Below are positions 11,469 through 23,334 of a DNA stretch of 64,000 bases, piece after piece. Under the pieces are notes generated by a model. That model was not told where the DNA came from. It searched no databases and was given only the letters and a program-made list of their open reading frames with translations. The DNA is taken from positions 1,094,388 to 1,158,387 of the forward strand of contig JACEVL010000774.1 in assembly GCA_020284085.1 (NCBI GenBank), given 5' to 3'. The stretch's first letter is position 1, and each line of letters opens with the position of its first letter. The stretch is from Aporrectodea caliginosa. Lineage: Eukaryota > Annelida > Clitellata > Crassiclitellata > Lumbricidae. The position numbers and the translations under genes are program-made.

Positions 11469-11800
11469 TGTATGTATGTATGTATGTATGTATGTATGTA
11501 TGTATGTATGTATGTGTGCATGTATGTATGTATGTATGTATGTATGTATGTATGTATGTATGTATGTATTGTATATATGTATGTATGTATGTATGTGTGT
11601 ATGTATGTATGTATGTATGTATGTATGTATGTATGTATGTATGTATGTATGTATGTATTGTATATATGTATGTATGTGTGTATGTGTGTATGTATGTATG
11701 TATGTATGTATGTATGTATGTATGTATGTATGTATGTATGTATGTATTGTATTGTATATATGTATGTATGTATGTATGTGTGTATGTATGGATGTAGATA
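11368..11800. repeat. (TATG)n microsatellite, about 430 bp
   Basis: TATG units broken by TATTGTATA and TGTG variants repeated at roughly 95-100-bp intervals (near 11568, 11658 and 11745), so blocks of the array have themselves been duplicated. All three forward frames stay open; none is a gene. Confidence 0.92.
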
Positions 11801-13816
11801 AATATTATATATATTATGTTATATATATAATTTGAGATTATATCTTTAGTGAAATAATTGGTAATGCGATGTCTCGTCTGAGTATCAGTTTTAAAGGGAT
11901 CATTTTGAGTTGTTAAGTGCTTGAAGACAACCGACCGTCAGTCAGTCAGTCAGCCTTGGGTCTGATTCACAGCTTCTCCTACAGATCCGGTCTCCCTCCG
12001 CCTTAATCTCCCACCCCACGGAAGGTGTCCTCCTTGTGGGCGGCGGGGAGGGGTAGGTCAGTGATGTCACGGGCACCTGGCGTCCGCTGGCACCTGTCAG
12101 CTGCGTCAGCTGGCGATTGGTTAAAGGGAGGATGAGTGGTGCCCCGACGTGAAGGAGGTATTTTGGAAGTAGGGAAGCGGGGTGGAGTAGAATAATGGAG
12201 GTACAGAGGATGGGAGACAGACAGTCAGACAGAGAGAGACAGACAGACAGACAGATAGACAGACAGATAGACAGACAGATAGACAGACAGACAGACATTT
12301 ATTATATATAAAATATATAATTATATAAAATAAAATATCGAAGAGCAGTACACAGTGCAATTAAGTTAACCCATAGAAACCGTCATGAGAACGAAACGTT
12401 AGCGACTTCAAATTTATAATTTTGTGTGTGTAGTCAAGCTTGGAGTAACACTTTATCTCGGAAATCAGTACAATAAGAATATATTATAGCCCATGACCGA
12501 ACTCATTTGCGTTTTAAAACAGTCAGTCTGCTGATTGTATAATTGTAATTTCTATCGCGCCGGTGTTTAATTCTCAAGGCATCAGCCAAATCCAAGCAGT
12601 AATCAGGTCAATATCTAGAGATTCTAGAAGATCCATCTGAAAGACAGAGAGGCAGCCTATGGTGGATAAGCAATTTCCAAGAAGTAAGTCTTGCGTTGAG
12701 AACTAAATGACAGCTGCCACTGAGCAGAACGGAAAGATACAGATACAAAACAGAGTGACAGAGTGAGAGAGGGAGAGGGACAAGGAGAGGGACACGGAGA
12801 GGGACACGGAGAGGGACACGGAGAGTAAATCATCTAACTCACCTGGACCCCTTCAACGTCTTTCAGAATCTCATCTTCCCTTGATATCTTGATGTCTACC
12901 CCACTGATGACCGTTGTCCTGTGATGTTGTCGATTTTTGCTTCCTTCTGTTCTGGAAAACGGTAAACTACATTCTATAGATATCTGGCTCCTTGAATATT
13001 CAGAGGATTTTCGAATGTAATACTACAGCTTTCTACATTGCAGTTATTTTACAAAGAACTCTAAAGGATTATGTATACATGTCCAACTCGTTACGCATCA
13101 ACATGAATATTGCGAGCGTTTTTTGGACGGTTTAGATTTTCTTAGACGTGTCTTATGTATAATCTCTTAGATCGTTCGACTGCTTGTCATCTGTGTTAAC
13201 TTTCTTTGTCGAGTCCTTTGAAGCATCCGTTCTGGCGCCTTTCATGCTGACTGCCTTAATCAGTGTGCGTATCATTCATTGCTAGCTGCCTTCCGTCCTT
13301 CCTCGTGTATTCTACCTCGCTTGGCTTCGTTGAGCAGTTATTCGCCAGAGTGCGTTCAGAGCCACTCTTTTTTCGGGACGGATCTTCTTAGAATACTAGA
13401 TCAACCGACGCTGACGAAAATTTGACTACCATGAACATAAAATAACCGAGAAACACAGTTTGATATGTTAATTGACTTGCGTCTAAATGTTCCGCAGTTT
13501 TAGTAATCTATTTTTAGCTCAACAAATCACGCGTCGTGATCGTGATTCTGTGTTTATCACGTTTAGTGATAAATATTTATTATTATTGTATTCGTTTAGT
13601 GGTACACAAACAGATAGGCACACCGCTATTTGGTACATAGAGTATGCAAAAAAGCAATTAATTTATAAGACCAAGTAATGTCTAAGGTTGAGTTCAAGTG
13701 GAGCTACATAAAGAAATTCATCTCTTGGTAGGCTAGCCTATAGCATGTAGGCCTACTGCATTGTCATTACTTAAAATGTAGCCTAAGAAATTTAGACCGA
13801 TAACTAAATTTAACTT
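11801..13816. other. No gene seen; contains (CAGA)n at 12215-12297
   Basis: A CAGA/CAGATAGA block lies at 12215-12297 and a GAGAGGGACACG tandem patch at 12770-12825. The rest is unique, with no frame above about 60 codons outside the repeats. Confidence 0.45.
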
Positions 13817-13915
13817 GGCAAAAATTCTTTTCATCAATCCAACTTCCTTTTACGAAAAGAATATCAATCCAACTTCTTTTTACGAAAAGAATTATTTTTA
13901 TCAATCCAACTTCCA
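13817..13915 (-). repeat. Three inverted units of the 10.15-kb minisatellite motif
   Basis: ATCAATCCAACTTCC occurs three times (near 13834, 13864 and 13899), separated by TTTTTACGAAAAGAAT. It is the reverse complement of the GAAGTTGGATTGAT unit at 10150-10505, so the motif exists at two loci in opposite orientation. Confidence 0.8.
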
Positions 13916-14805
13916 GTACACAGCCAGATAAGAGAAGCTATAGACGACGTGAAAGCCGGGGCTTAGTTAACACACTAGCTATTGTATGAATTGCCTTCGT
14001 CGCTGTTGGCGCTTTCAAGACGCGTGATTGGTTGAACTAAAAAATAGATAGACCTAACTAAATATGCGGACCATTTAGACGCAAGTTGTTAATTGGTGTA
14101 GGCCTCGTTAATTAAATTTCTACTTTGTTTTCAGCCATATAGGCCTATCGCGTTCATTTAACCGAATTTAACGCCTGGACCTCTTTAACGGGGAAAAACA
14201 TGTCACATCAATAGCCGTAGGCCAACAAGCGAAATTTGAAATAATTATTGAGGTCCATTAAAAGGTGTGTAGGCTAATGGGAGAGACCATGACCGGTTCT
14301 GTAGGTGGTCGAGAGCCATGGTTCACCCGTCGTCTGAAATGGGGTGATGGAAAATTGAACTAGGGTTAAAATACAAAGGGGTTACCTTAAAATAAATGAA
14401 GGAAAGTGCCAAGATAACGACGAATTTTGCGCTACATTCATTTAGGCCTAGGATCCAAAGGACATAGGCCTACATACTGTTGGACATGCAGTTTTAATAC
14501 CCCTATTTCCACTACCTATGATAGATTCTTCGAATCTTTCTAATTAGAAATCGATATTTTTGAGAGGCGCATTTAATTTACTTTCTCTTAATACGTTAAG
14601 CATACATTAAACAATAATGATATCCGTCGCACAAGGCAACCGAGTTTACATCATAGGCTAGATATTAATAACTAGTGCTGACATCTAGCGAATAACTGAG
14701 TTAACAGCTGAACTTGATTCAATTTCTCGGACAAAATCTAATGGATTCAGTTGAAAACTGCATCATTATAATTATTTTTGTTATAGGCTAATAATTATCA
14801 TTATC

Positions 14806-14807
<2 letters not shown>
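13916..14807. other. No gene seen; TAGGCCTA-rich
   Basis: AT-rich unique DNA containing three TAGGCCTA octamers (near 14140, 14443 and 14466). No coding feature is supported. Confidence 0.4.
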
Positions 14808-14887
<80 letters not shown>

Positions 14888-14890
14888 TTT
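14808..14890. repeat. (ATT)n tail of an RLE-type retroelement copy
   Basis: About 80 bp of ATT directly follow (on the minus strand) the conserved 3' sequence ACCTCGGGTAAAAAAAATTA of the retroelement fragment to its right. It looks like an element tail rather than an independent microsatellite. Confidence 0.75.
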
Positions 14891-15110
14891 TTTTACCCGA
14901 GGTATATATGATCCCTCAGGCTCTTAGAAACTAACTGAAGAGGAAAACCATTCTGGAACTAACAAGCCTCATCCCCACTGAAGTCCAAAAACGTGCCCCT
15001 AAAAGCCACGGCATTATATCGCTGAGTGCAGATGGAAAGGCGCTGGAAAAGGTGGTTTTTCTCAAGGGGCTCGCCAGAAATTGCAGATATACGGCGGCCC
15101 ACCTCAGCAA
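14891..15110 (-). pseudogene. 3' fragment of RLE-type non-LTR retroelement (copy a)
   Basis: The minus strand encodes a C-terminal stretch (15109 to about 14965) with GRRISAISGEPLEKNHLFQR and LSICTQRYNAVAFRGTF. These match SRLSIISGDRREASFLFQR and LSVCIQRYNSVTFNGTF of copy d at 16.8 kb. A 3' UTR follows, with GATCATATATACCTCGGGTA and the ATT tail. It is severely 5'-truncated. Confidence 0.8.
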
Positions 15111-15261
<151 letters not shown>

Positions 15262-15520
15262 AAAAGTCATCTCAGCAGATCTCAGAGAGCGTTGGCAATG
15301 TTCCGGAGAGGCAGATGGCATTCCCCGTTGCAGAGCTACTGAGATACGCTGGAACAAGTACGATGTCTCCAGTGGATCGTGCGTTGCGGCCGTTATCCGG
15401 CTTCCCAACTCTAATATGAATTGCAGACCTTCGCTGCTCCAAGCGCCGCCGGTTTCCATGGCGACAGCTACAAAGTCATGGCTGGTAGTAATTGTAGAGT
15501 ATTTCACCCTCTTTGAAACA
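15262..15520 (-). pseudogene. 3' fragment of RLE-type retroelement (copy b)
   Basis: Minus-strand translation (about 15507-15262) contains KYSTITTSHDFVAVAMET, then LELGSRITAATHDPLETSYL and FQRISVALQRG. It parallels copy d (KYQGLSPTHKFQALAFET, SRLSIISGD, FLFQRLSVCIQRYN). The frame runs into the triplet array without the shared 3' UTR, so both ends are lost. Confidence 0.75.
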
Positions 15521-15574
15521 GTGGCGCGTTCGGCTGCTTCGCCAGCTCCGATTGATGTGTAAGGAAGATGAGAC

Positions 15575-15900
<326 letters not shown>

Positions 15901-15954
15901 CATAATGAAGCGCTGCGCAATAGAGAAACGACTGTTAACATAATCAAGGATTAT

Positions 15955-16562
15955 TATTATTATATTCCACGAGGTACATGTGATCCTCGGTATTGCAAAA
16001 ATTAGGGGAGCGTTGTTCGCAGATGGTTTTGTTGATGGAAAAGATGCACTGAACAGTCACTGATAAGCGCTGAAAGAGAAAAGTAGTCTCTCTATTATCT
16101 CCTGATATTGGGCAAGCTGTAGCCGAAGCGATTCATCATTGCAAGGACATCTTGGTTTACTGAGTGACCCCAGAGTTTCAAAGGCCAACGGCACAAAGCA
16201 GTACGTTGACAAAATGGCAGTGTATTTGGATGTATTTCTGTGTGCTGCTATCTCGGCAGCAGCACCCACTACCTAATCTGCCAGGGTGTCGATAACAGTA
16301 TGCCTAGTGGGATGAGCGTCACGCCATCTGGACGTCTTCCATCAGACCTGGCGAGCCTAGTAGGCTCCTTTGTCGCCAGGAAGTCAGCTTTGGTGAGGCC
16401 ACGCCAAATTATATAATCTGGTAAGGCGTGTCTGGCAGTACGACCCGGCCCAATACCGCAAGACATGCCATTGAGCCATCCTCTTGGATGGCATGTCTTA
16501 TGTGCCCCTCACGAATGCTCCATAAGGGCATTCGTGGAGGGGCACATAAATCAAATTCAAAT
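15955..16562 (-). pseudogene. 3' fragment of RLE-type retroelement (copy c)
   Basis: Minus-strand frames (16466-16269, then 16269-16057 with a frameshift) give IIWRGLTKADFLATKEPTRL, then ARSDGRRPDGVTLIPLG and later LAFETLGSLSKP. These correspond to the PD-(D/E)XK nuclease segment of copy d (RSDGKRPDGATLIPW), but the expected W-x2-GR-x-L-x-WD run is disrupted. The zinc-finger region upstream is replaced by two nested hairpins (16461-16549). The 3' UTR (GATCACATGTACCTCG) and ATT tail lie at 15950-16000. Confidence 0.75.
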
Positions 16563-16599
16563 TTCCGTTTAATGCTGCGCGATAGTCTATTACCGTGCA

Positions 16600-16712
16600 G
16601 GCCAACATTATTATTAATATTATTATTAGTATTATTATTATTATTAAATATTATATAAATATTATTATTATTGTTATTGTTGTTATTATTATTATTATTA
16701 TTATTTTTTTTT
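16600..16712. repeat. (ATT)n / poly-T tail
   Basis: ATT units and a T run adjoin ACCCGAGGTATCAATGATCC, the reverse complement of the shared retroelement 3' end. This is the tail of copy d. Confidence 0.8.
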
Positions 16713-16715
16713 TTT

Positions 16716-18550
16716 TTTACCCGAGGTATCAATGATCCTTCAGGATTTGGAAAAAACTACTTTAGGAGCAGGGGACAGTCTCTGGAAAATCAAGCCTCGT
16801 CGTCTGGAGTCGCTGGAAAGGTCCCGTTAAAAGTGACAGAGTTGTAGCGTTGTATGCAGACAGATAGACGCTGAAAAAGAAACGACGCCTCACGGCGGTC
16901 GCCACTGATGATGGATAGGCGACTACCTATACTGCTGATGAATTCTGCACCTGAGAGGTTGATAGGGCCCAAGGTCTCAAAGGCCAACGCCTGGAATTTG
17001 TGGGTCGGGGACAGTCCCTGGTATTTTAGGTCTTTACGTTCAGCCGCCTGTGCTGAGGCGGGCCCCTGGACCCGGCGGGGTGGGTGACATACGAGAGTGC
17101 GCACGAGTGGACCACCGTGGCGTCCCATGCCAAGTACCTACCCTCCGACCAGGGGATTAAAGTGGCGCCATCCGGACGTTTACCGTCCGACCTAAACAGG
17201 CCGACCGGTTCCTTGGTGCAGGGGACATCGGCCCTCGATAGGGCGCGCCAGATGATATCGTTGATGGTGAAGTGGCGCAGGGAGCGTCCACATGCCTGCT
17301 TGCAAACGAAGCCGTGGTGTCCGTTAGAACCAACCAGGGCTCCGCATCGGCAGGTGTGTGGGCTGCAGATGTCAAGTCCCAAACGAAGGCCAACCGCAAT
17401 GCGAACGGCCTCGTTATCCAAAGTGAGCCCACATGATGGAATCGGAAGTGCCGCCAGCCAGTCGCCTGAATGGGGGCTGCAGATGGCAGTCAGCCTGGCC
17501 TGGTCGACCGGGTTATCGTATCCCGGCCAGAGATGGATTCTGGTCTTATCCATCTCGATCAGCGGGCGATCCCAGATGTTTTGCCTAGTGGGCAACGGTG
17601 ACATGACAGTGGGCAATGTTTGTTGGCGCGACAAAAGCAGGTCGTCAAAGACGACATCGGGTACCAATGCGCTGCCGCCGAGGATGGCCATTTGGAGCTC
17701 AAGAGTTGCTGCAGCTGAAGCCAAATAGGCAGAAGAAGCAAGCGAAACAACTCTACGAAGACCAAGGCCGCCATCTCTCACCGGCAGCGTTGCCTGTAGC
17801 CATTGAATGTCATTAAATGAGGTGTTGACTATAAGTTCGAGCCCGGTACGCATGATCGAGTCAAGCGATTGCAGGGCCCGATGATCCGCGCACGGGGAAC
17901 AGCGAAGAAGGTAACCTAACTTCGAGGAGCCGAAGGAGGACCTAAGAAGAGTGAGGGCGTTCTGGGAAGGAAGCTGGCCGAGTTTTGTAAAAGCCCTTTG
18001 TAGGTCGTCACAGTGTTGGGAAAGAGAGGCATCCAGCGCTGCCCTTCTAAAGAGTGGCGCCCTGAGCAGAGTGAGTGAGTCAGGGTCCCGCTGGCTAAAG
18101 TCTGACCAGCGAGGATCCAGTGAGTGTGCGGCCTCCAACATAAGGATTTCGCATTTCTGGCGGTTCAGACGCAGGTCCAAAGAAGTCTCCAAAGTGGAAA
18201 TAATATATTGGATATCCTGCGCCACCGCCGATGGGTCACCTCCCAGTGTAAGGTCATCTAAAAACCAATGCGGAGGTCAGATTTAAGTGACTGCAAGGCA
18301 GGTTGGAGGGGGAGGCAGAAGAGAAGAGGGCCAAGAGGGTCACCCTGTTGGGGACCCATCTGGGACGACACCAAATGATGGCCAAATTTGAGGACTGAGG
18401 GGGCTGCGTAGCATTGATGGACGAACTGGTATAGTTCCGGTATTGCTGTGAAGAGTGATTCCAGCATTGTGTCGCGGCGCAGGCTGTTAAATGCATTGGC
18501 AAAGTCAAGCTTAACAACCACATGATCGCGCGGCATGCCCGCGACAAAGC
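16716..18550 (-). pseudogene. RLE-type non-LTR retroelement, RT and nuclease region (copy d)
   Basis: The longest copy of a retroelement present four times here. From 18547 down, one frame gives reverse transcriptase motifs KLDFANAFNSLRRD and MGPQQGDPLGPLLF. After a frameshift near 18256 the next frame (18225-17026, extendable upstream) begins with the catalytic LDDLTLGG. It continues to a zinc-finger-like CRCG...HHGF..C...GRSLRH, then RSDGKRPDGATLIPW and GRYLAWDATVV, which looks like a PD-(D/E)XK restriction-like endonuclease. A second frameshift near 17040 leads to the C-terminal tail ending near 16790. The 5' half is missing and abuts a TTA array. The order RT, zinc finger, nuclease fits the R2/NeSL-like class; I do not assign a clade. 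Confidence 0.82.
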
Positions 18551-18601
18551 GTCTGGTAGAGTGGATGGCAGCTTCGCATCCCCTGGAACACCTATACCCA
18601 G

Positions 18602-18603
<2 letters not shown>

Positions 18604-18692
<89 letters not shown>
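18604..18692. repeat. (TTA)n microsatellite
   Basis: About 90 bp of pure TTA at the truncated 5' edge of retroelement copy d. Unique DNA follows to about 18880. Confidence 0.9.
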
Positions 18693-18693
<1 letters not shown>

Positions 18694-18879
18694 ACATACA
18701 TTTTAACTCGCAGTTAGCACATCCTTAAAGGTGAATCCATAGAGTACCACTATGATTCAGGGCTCAGCGCTTTTGAGTCTAACAAAAGCGCTCTATAAAA
18801 GCCCAGATACATAGCCTACATGCATGGATACAGAAATCAGATTCCACTAAGGATGACACAAGCGCAGTTAATCTCGACT

Positions 18880-20261
18880 GCTACGCAAACGATGAGTCCA
18901 CGTGGATCCATTTCGTCCGAGAAATGCATGCCTCATACCGTTCCAGAGAACGTGAATACTGGTAGGCCATCATCACTCGCCAGTCGAAGGAGCCAAATAG
19001 GCTCTAGACCACTTTCAACGGTCTCCTTGGTCGCAGGAGGGGTGGTCGACAGTCAGACTGTCAGAGGCTCTTCCGCCGATCTCTGCAGAGACGTACTTGG
19101 AGCGTTTCTCGGCCAAGATCTCACCCATTTAGCGCCACCGCCGACTCATATATCCGGCTGCGTTTTTCTACTACAGAGTGTGGGCTGCCTGCTCTTAACG
19201 AGATTTCGAGCGTGGAACTGCGTCGACTCATTCTCTCCTCCGCTCCCAAGTTATGTGAGTTGGATCCTGCACCAACGTTTCTCGTACAGGAACTAATAAT
19301 CGATTACCTCCTTCCTTTTCTCACAGTCCTGTGCAACCGCTCTATCCGTGAGGCGTACATGTACCTGGCTGTTTCTCAGAAGCGATCCGTTCTTCTACGA
19401 GCGTTGAAGCGCGATGGCCTGGACCCGACCGATCCAGCAAACTATCAACCGATCGCTAATGGCACTTCTTTCTAAAATACTAGAACGCATTGTTGTATAT
19501 CAGTCGATTGCATATATTTAGACGTGAATGAGCTGATCCCTTCACAGCAGTCTTGTTTCCGTAGAAATCACTCCACGGAGATTCTTCTGCTTCGACTTTT
19601 ATCTGACTTCTATGGCGCTATAGACCGTAGCCAGATTACTCTCCTAGCTCTTTTCGACGTTAGCTCTGCCTTTGACTCTGTGGACCATTCCATCCTTCTG
19701 CAGCGTCTCTCCATTTCCTTTGGGTTGGTTGACCAGACTTGTTGGCTCCGAACATTCCTTTCTGAACGCACTAACTGTGTGATCCTTGGTTCATCCAGGT
19801 CCCTTTGGGTCCCTGTCCTTTTGGTGTGCCCCAAGGTTCTGTCCTGCAGGGGTCCTCTGTTATGTCTTCTGTACACGGCAGATGTCTGGCCTCTGCTGGC
19901 GTCTCATCGCTTTTGCACCAACTCTTTGCGGATGACGTGCAGACCTACATCCACTCCCGTCCATCGGGTGCAGTTGCTGCTGTGAGATGGATGTGCCTGA
20001 CTGTTGATGTTCTTTCCTCTTGGATGGCTCTAATAGGCTTCTATTAAACCATTCCAAACAAACACAGTTTATTTGGCTGGGTGCCCGTCGGCAACTTGAA
20101 GGTATTGATCTGCCCAGCTTGATCAGATCTTCCCTGAGATAACCTTTTCTCTCACTGTCGGTGACCTGGATCTCACCCTTGACCGTGAACTTAGCCTTTC
20201 TCAACATGAGAACCTAGTCTGTCGAAGCTGTTACTATCAGCTTCGTCAGCTCCGAGTGGTT

Positions 20262-20295
<34 letters not shown>

Positions 20296-20885
20296 GCTCT
20301 CTCTCTCATGACGGTGTCGTGGTCCTCCTCCACGCCTTCGTCACTAGTCGACTTGACCATTATTGCTCGATACTTATTAGCCACCCCATTGGGTCCTGGG
20401 ACGACTTGATCGAGTCCTGCGCTCAGCTGTTCGGGCGGCATCCTAAATTTGCCTCTCTCTCTCAGCATACGTGTGTGATGTGTTGCATTGGCTGCCTGTA
20501 TCTGAGCGGATTTCATATCGCATTGCAGCTCTGGTTTCTCGCTGTGTTCTTGGCTGTACTCCATCTTACATGCGCGATCTTCGCCGCCCAGTATCCGACG
20601 TAGCGGCGCGTCGGGTGCTTCGCTCTGCGACGAGAGGTGAACTTTTAGTTCAACGGGCGTGCTTGGCTACCAGACAACGCCAAGCTTTCTCAGTTGTGGG
20701 CCCTTCCATCTGGAATGATCTCCTGCTAGAGTTACGTTCACTACTCCTGATCAACTCAACTGGGTTTTGTAAGTCACTCAAGTCTGTTTTCTTTAGTCGT
20801 GGTTGGGCTGGGATCGCTCCTGAATAGGTTTTTTAAGAGGCGCTATATAAATTCTCATAATGAATGAATAAATGAACGAACGTCA
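18880..20885 (+). pseudogene. CR1-like LINE, decayed RT and 3' end
   Basis: The plus strand carries, across several frames, LILSSAPKLCELDPAPTFLV (linker before RT), LKRDGLDPTDPANYQPIAN, SCFRRNHSTEILLLRLLSDF, LALFDVSSAFDSVDHSILL (motif A), a broken GVPQGSVL region and LFADDVQTYIH (motif C). Near the end come GPSIWNDLLLELRS and KSVFFSRGW, before a stop at 20825. The catalytic motifs sit in different frames (19524-19985 versus 19805-20047), so it is dead. A GTCT microsatellite at 20266-20300 has expanded inside the coding region. The 3' end is AAGAGGCGCTATATAAATTC, then TCATAATGAATGAATAAATG. The family is CR1-like, by the C-terminal GPS-W-N-LP signature. Confidence 0.85.
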
Positions 20886-21520
20886 GCGGAAACTAAAGAC
20901 AGAGAGAATTGTCGTAACAGATTGAAACAAAGGGAGCGGAAACTAAGAACAGAGAAAATGGACGAAACGAAGAGAAGGAACGACAGCGGAAAGTAAAGAC
21001 AGAGAGAATTGACGAAATGAATGGAAACAACGAAAGCACAAACCAAAGACATTGAGAATTGACCAAGGAGAGAGAAAGAAAGAAACCAAAAGACAGAGAA
21101 TGGGCGAAACAAAGAGAAAGAACGAAGTGAAACCAAAGGGAGAGATATTGTACGAAACAGATAGAAAGAACGACACCGGTTACCAAAGGCAAAGAGAATG
21201 GACGAAATAAAAAGAAAGAACGACAGAGAAACCATTGCAAAGACAGATAATGGACGTATCGAAGAGAAAGAACGCTAACGGGAACCAAAGACACAGAGAA
21301 AAACGAAGCACAGTGAAAGAACGACAGCGGAAATCAAGGACAGCGAGAATTGACGAAACGAAGAATGGAACAGCACCAGACGATAAATGTAGAGAGAAGG
21401 AAGACGAAACAAAAACAATTGACGACAGAAGATTCCAAAGACAGAAAGAAGGGCGACGGAAAGAGAAAGAACGACAGCGGAAATCAAGGACAGAGAAAAT
21501 GAACGGAACAAGTCATAATC
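20886..21520 (+). repeat. Minisatellite of AACGACAGCGGAAACCAAAG type, block 1
   Basis: Diverged tandem units about 50-65 bp long built from ACGACAGCGGAAACCAAAGA, CAGAGAGAATTGACGAAACG and AAGAGAAAGA. The Lys/Arg/Glu-rich (plus) and Phe/Ser/Leu-rich (minus) frames come from the repeat. Confidence 0.85.
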
Positions 21521-22003
21521 GTAATCACCAAACTTCTAAAGCTACTACTACTATTCCTTTATTTAAAAAACTCGTTGAAGCAAACGCAATAAGATTACAA
21601 AATCAACGGTTTAGATATCGATTAGACAAAAAATAATATATAGTCAAATAGATAAGAGGGTTAGGAATGTATTAGCTCAACTCGAAAGCCATGCGTTTTC
21701 ACGAACGCTTCGTCTAGTCAGAAGGGTTGTCCGAAAGAGTTTTCCGAAGGTTGTCCGTGTACGGTTTGCAGAGGATCAGAGGCGGCAGAGCAGATGTTAA
21801 GGTGGGCTTCAGACTGATATCGCAGCAAAAAAGAAGAAGAAGTTCCGGTAGAGATAGAAATAATTTCTGAGGTTTATAGTAGACGCGATGTGCTGTGAAG
21901 AAATATGACAATGAAATGAATGTGAAACTGTTGTATTCTGCGGTAGCTGTTGTGCATGGTGTGCATGGGTGACGGGAGTAGGAAGTATGGAGGGTGAGGC
22001 AGC

Positions 22004-22095
<92 letters not shown>

Positions 22096-22148
22096 AGAGA
22101 GCACATTTACAAGACTAGTATCTGTGAGAAATTTTAATCGTTTTTTGA
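21521..22148. other. Interruption in the minisatellite with a (GA)n tract
   Basis: Unique-looking DNA with a pure GA/GAGA microsatellite at 22006-22092. No gene is supported. Confidence 0.6.
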
Positions 22149-22484
22149 GTTGATTCGAATTGATGACAGACGAAACCAAAAACACAAAATGAACGAAGCC
22201 AGATAGAGAACGTCAGCGGAAACCAAATACAAAGAGAAGTGAAGACAAAAGATGTAAGAAAGACAGCGGAAACCGAAGACAGATAGAACTGAAGAAACAC
22301 AGAGAAAGAACGGCAGCGAACGGGAAAGATAGAGAGGAAGGAGATAGAACAAAGGGAATGGACGACAGCGGAACCCAAAGAGAGAGAGAGCATGGTCGAA
22401 ACAATGCGAAGCAGCGACTGCGGAAGCCAAAAGCGAGAAAGGAGAGACGTAACAAAGAGAAAGAATGACACCGAAAACCAATCT
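22149..22484 (+). repeat. Minisatellite block 2
   Basis: Same unit type as block 1 (AACGACAGCGGAAACC, AAAGACAGAGAG), more degenerate. The right edge ends at the fold-back element. Confidence 0.8.
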
Positions 22485-22882
22485 CGTCTTCTCTCATCCT
22501 CCTTCTTATCCCGCGGCGCACTCCAGGAAAACTTCAAAATAGAGCACATAGAACTACCGACAAAGTATGAGCAGAAGGGGTCTAAAGCCACGCCAGAAGC
22601 TACTGCCAAACTACTGACGCACAAATACAAAAACGAACGAGCAAACCCCACGAGCTTACGGAATATTAGGCCACGCCAGAGACCCATGGGGTCGCTTACT
22701 CAAAAACGACTACAAACACAAACCCAGACGACACAGAGCCCCGTAAGCTCCTAGTTTGGCAAGGTCTCTGGCGTGGCTTTAAACAACCGTAATCTCATAC
22801 TTTGTCGGTAGTCCTATGTGGTTTATTTTATCCTTGTCCTCGAGTGAGCCGTGGGATTAGAGGGAGGATGAGAGAAGACAGA
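22485..22882. mobile_element. Fold-back (long inverted repeat) element, about 400 bp
   Basis: The left arm starts CGTCTTCTCTCATCCTCC and the right arm ends GGAGGATGAGAGAAGAC, so the ends are inverted. Inside, ACATAGAACTACCGACAAAG and CAAAGTATGAG (left) pair with CTCATACTTTG and CTTTGTCGGTAGTCCTATGT (right), and AAAGCCACGCCAGA pairs with TCTCTGGCGTGGCTTT. Arms of roughly 170 bp surround a short centre. It splits the minisatellite, consistent with insertion, but no clean target duplication is seen. Confidence 0.75.
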
Positions 22883-22959
22883 CTGGCCTTCGCTGATTTT
22901 CCTTCTCTTTGCCCCTCTCTTATTTCACTCTTGCCTTCTGCAGTCAATACGTCGCATTG

Positions 22960-23330
22960 CATCGACCACGCCATGACAGTGGAAACCAAAGACAGAGAGA
23001 ATGGACGAGTCAAAGTAAAAGAACGACACCGGAAACCAAAGACGGAGAAAAAGCGAAGCAAAGATAAAAACGACCGAGGACAGCAAAGACAGAGAATTCA
23101 CGAATCGAAAGAAAAGCGTGCCAGCGGTAACCAAGGTCAGAGAGAATTGGAGAATCGAAGAGAAAAAACGGCAGCGAGCGCTAAAGGTACAGAGAAGGGA
23201 ATTGGAACAGAGGGAATTGACGACAGAAGATTCCAGAGACAGATCGAAAAACGAGGCAAAGAGAAAGAACGACAGCGGAAATGAAGGACAGGGAGAATTG
23301 ACGAAACGAAGAGAAGGACAAGTGTCTATA
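22960..23330 (+). repeat. Minisatellite block 3
   Basis: Further diverged units of the block 1 type (GAAACCAAAGACAGAGAGAA, GGAAAGAACGACAGC). The array ends where the viral-like polymerase fragment begins. Confidence 0.8.
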
Positions 23331-23334
23331 GGTT

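Noticed and set aside
20855..23284. Phe/Leu/Ser-rich minus-strand frames resembling membrane proteins
   Set aside because: They are the reverse frames of a 50-65-bp minisatellite and keep its period.
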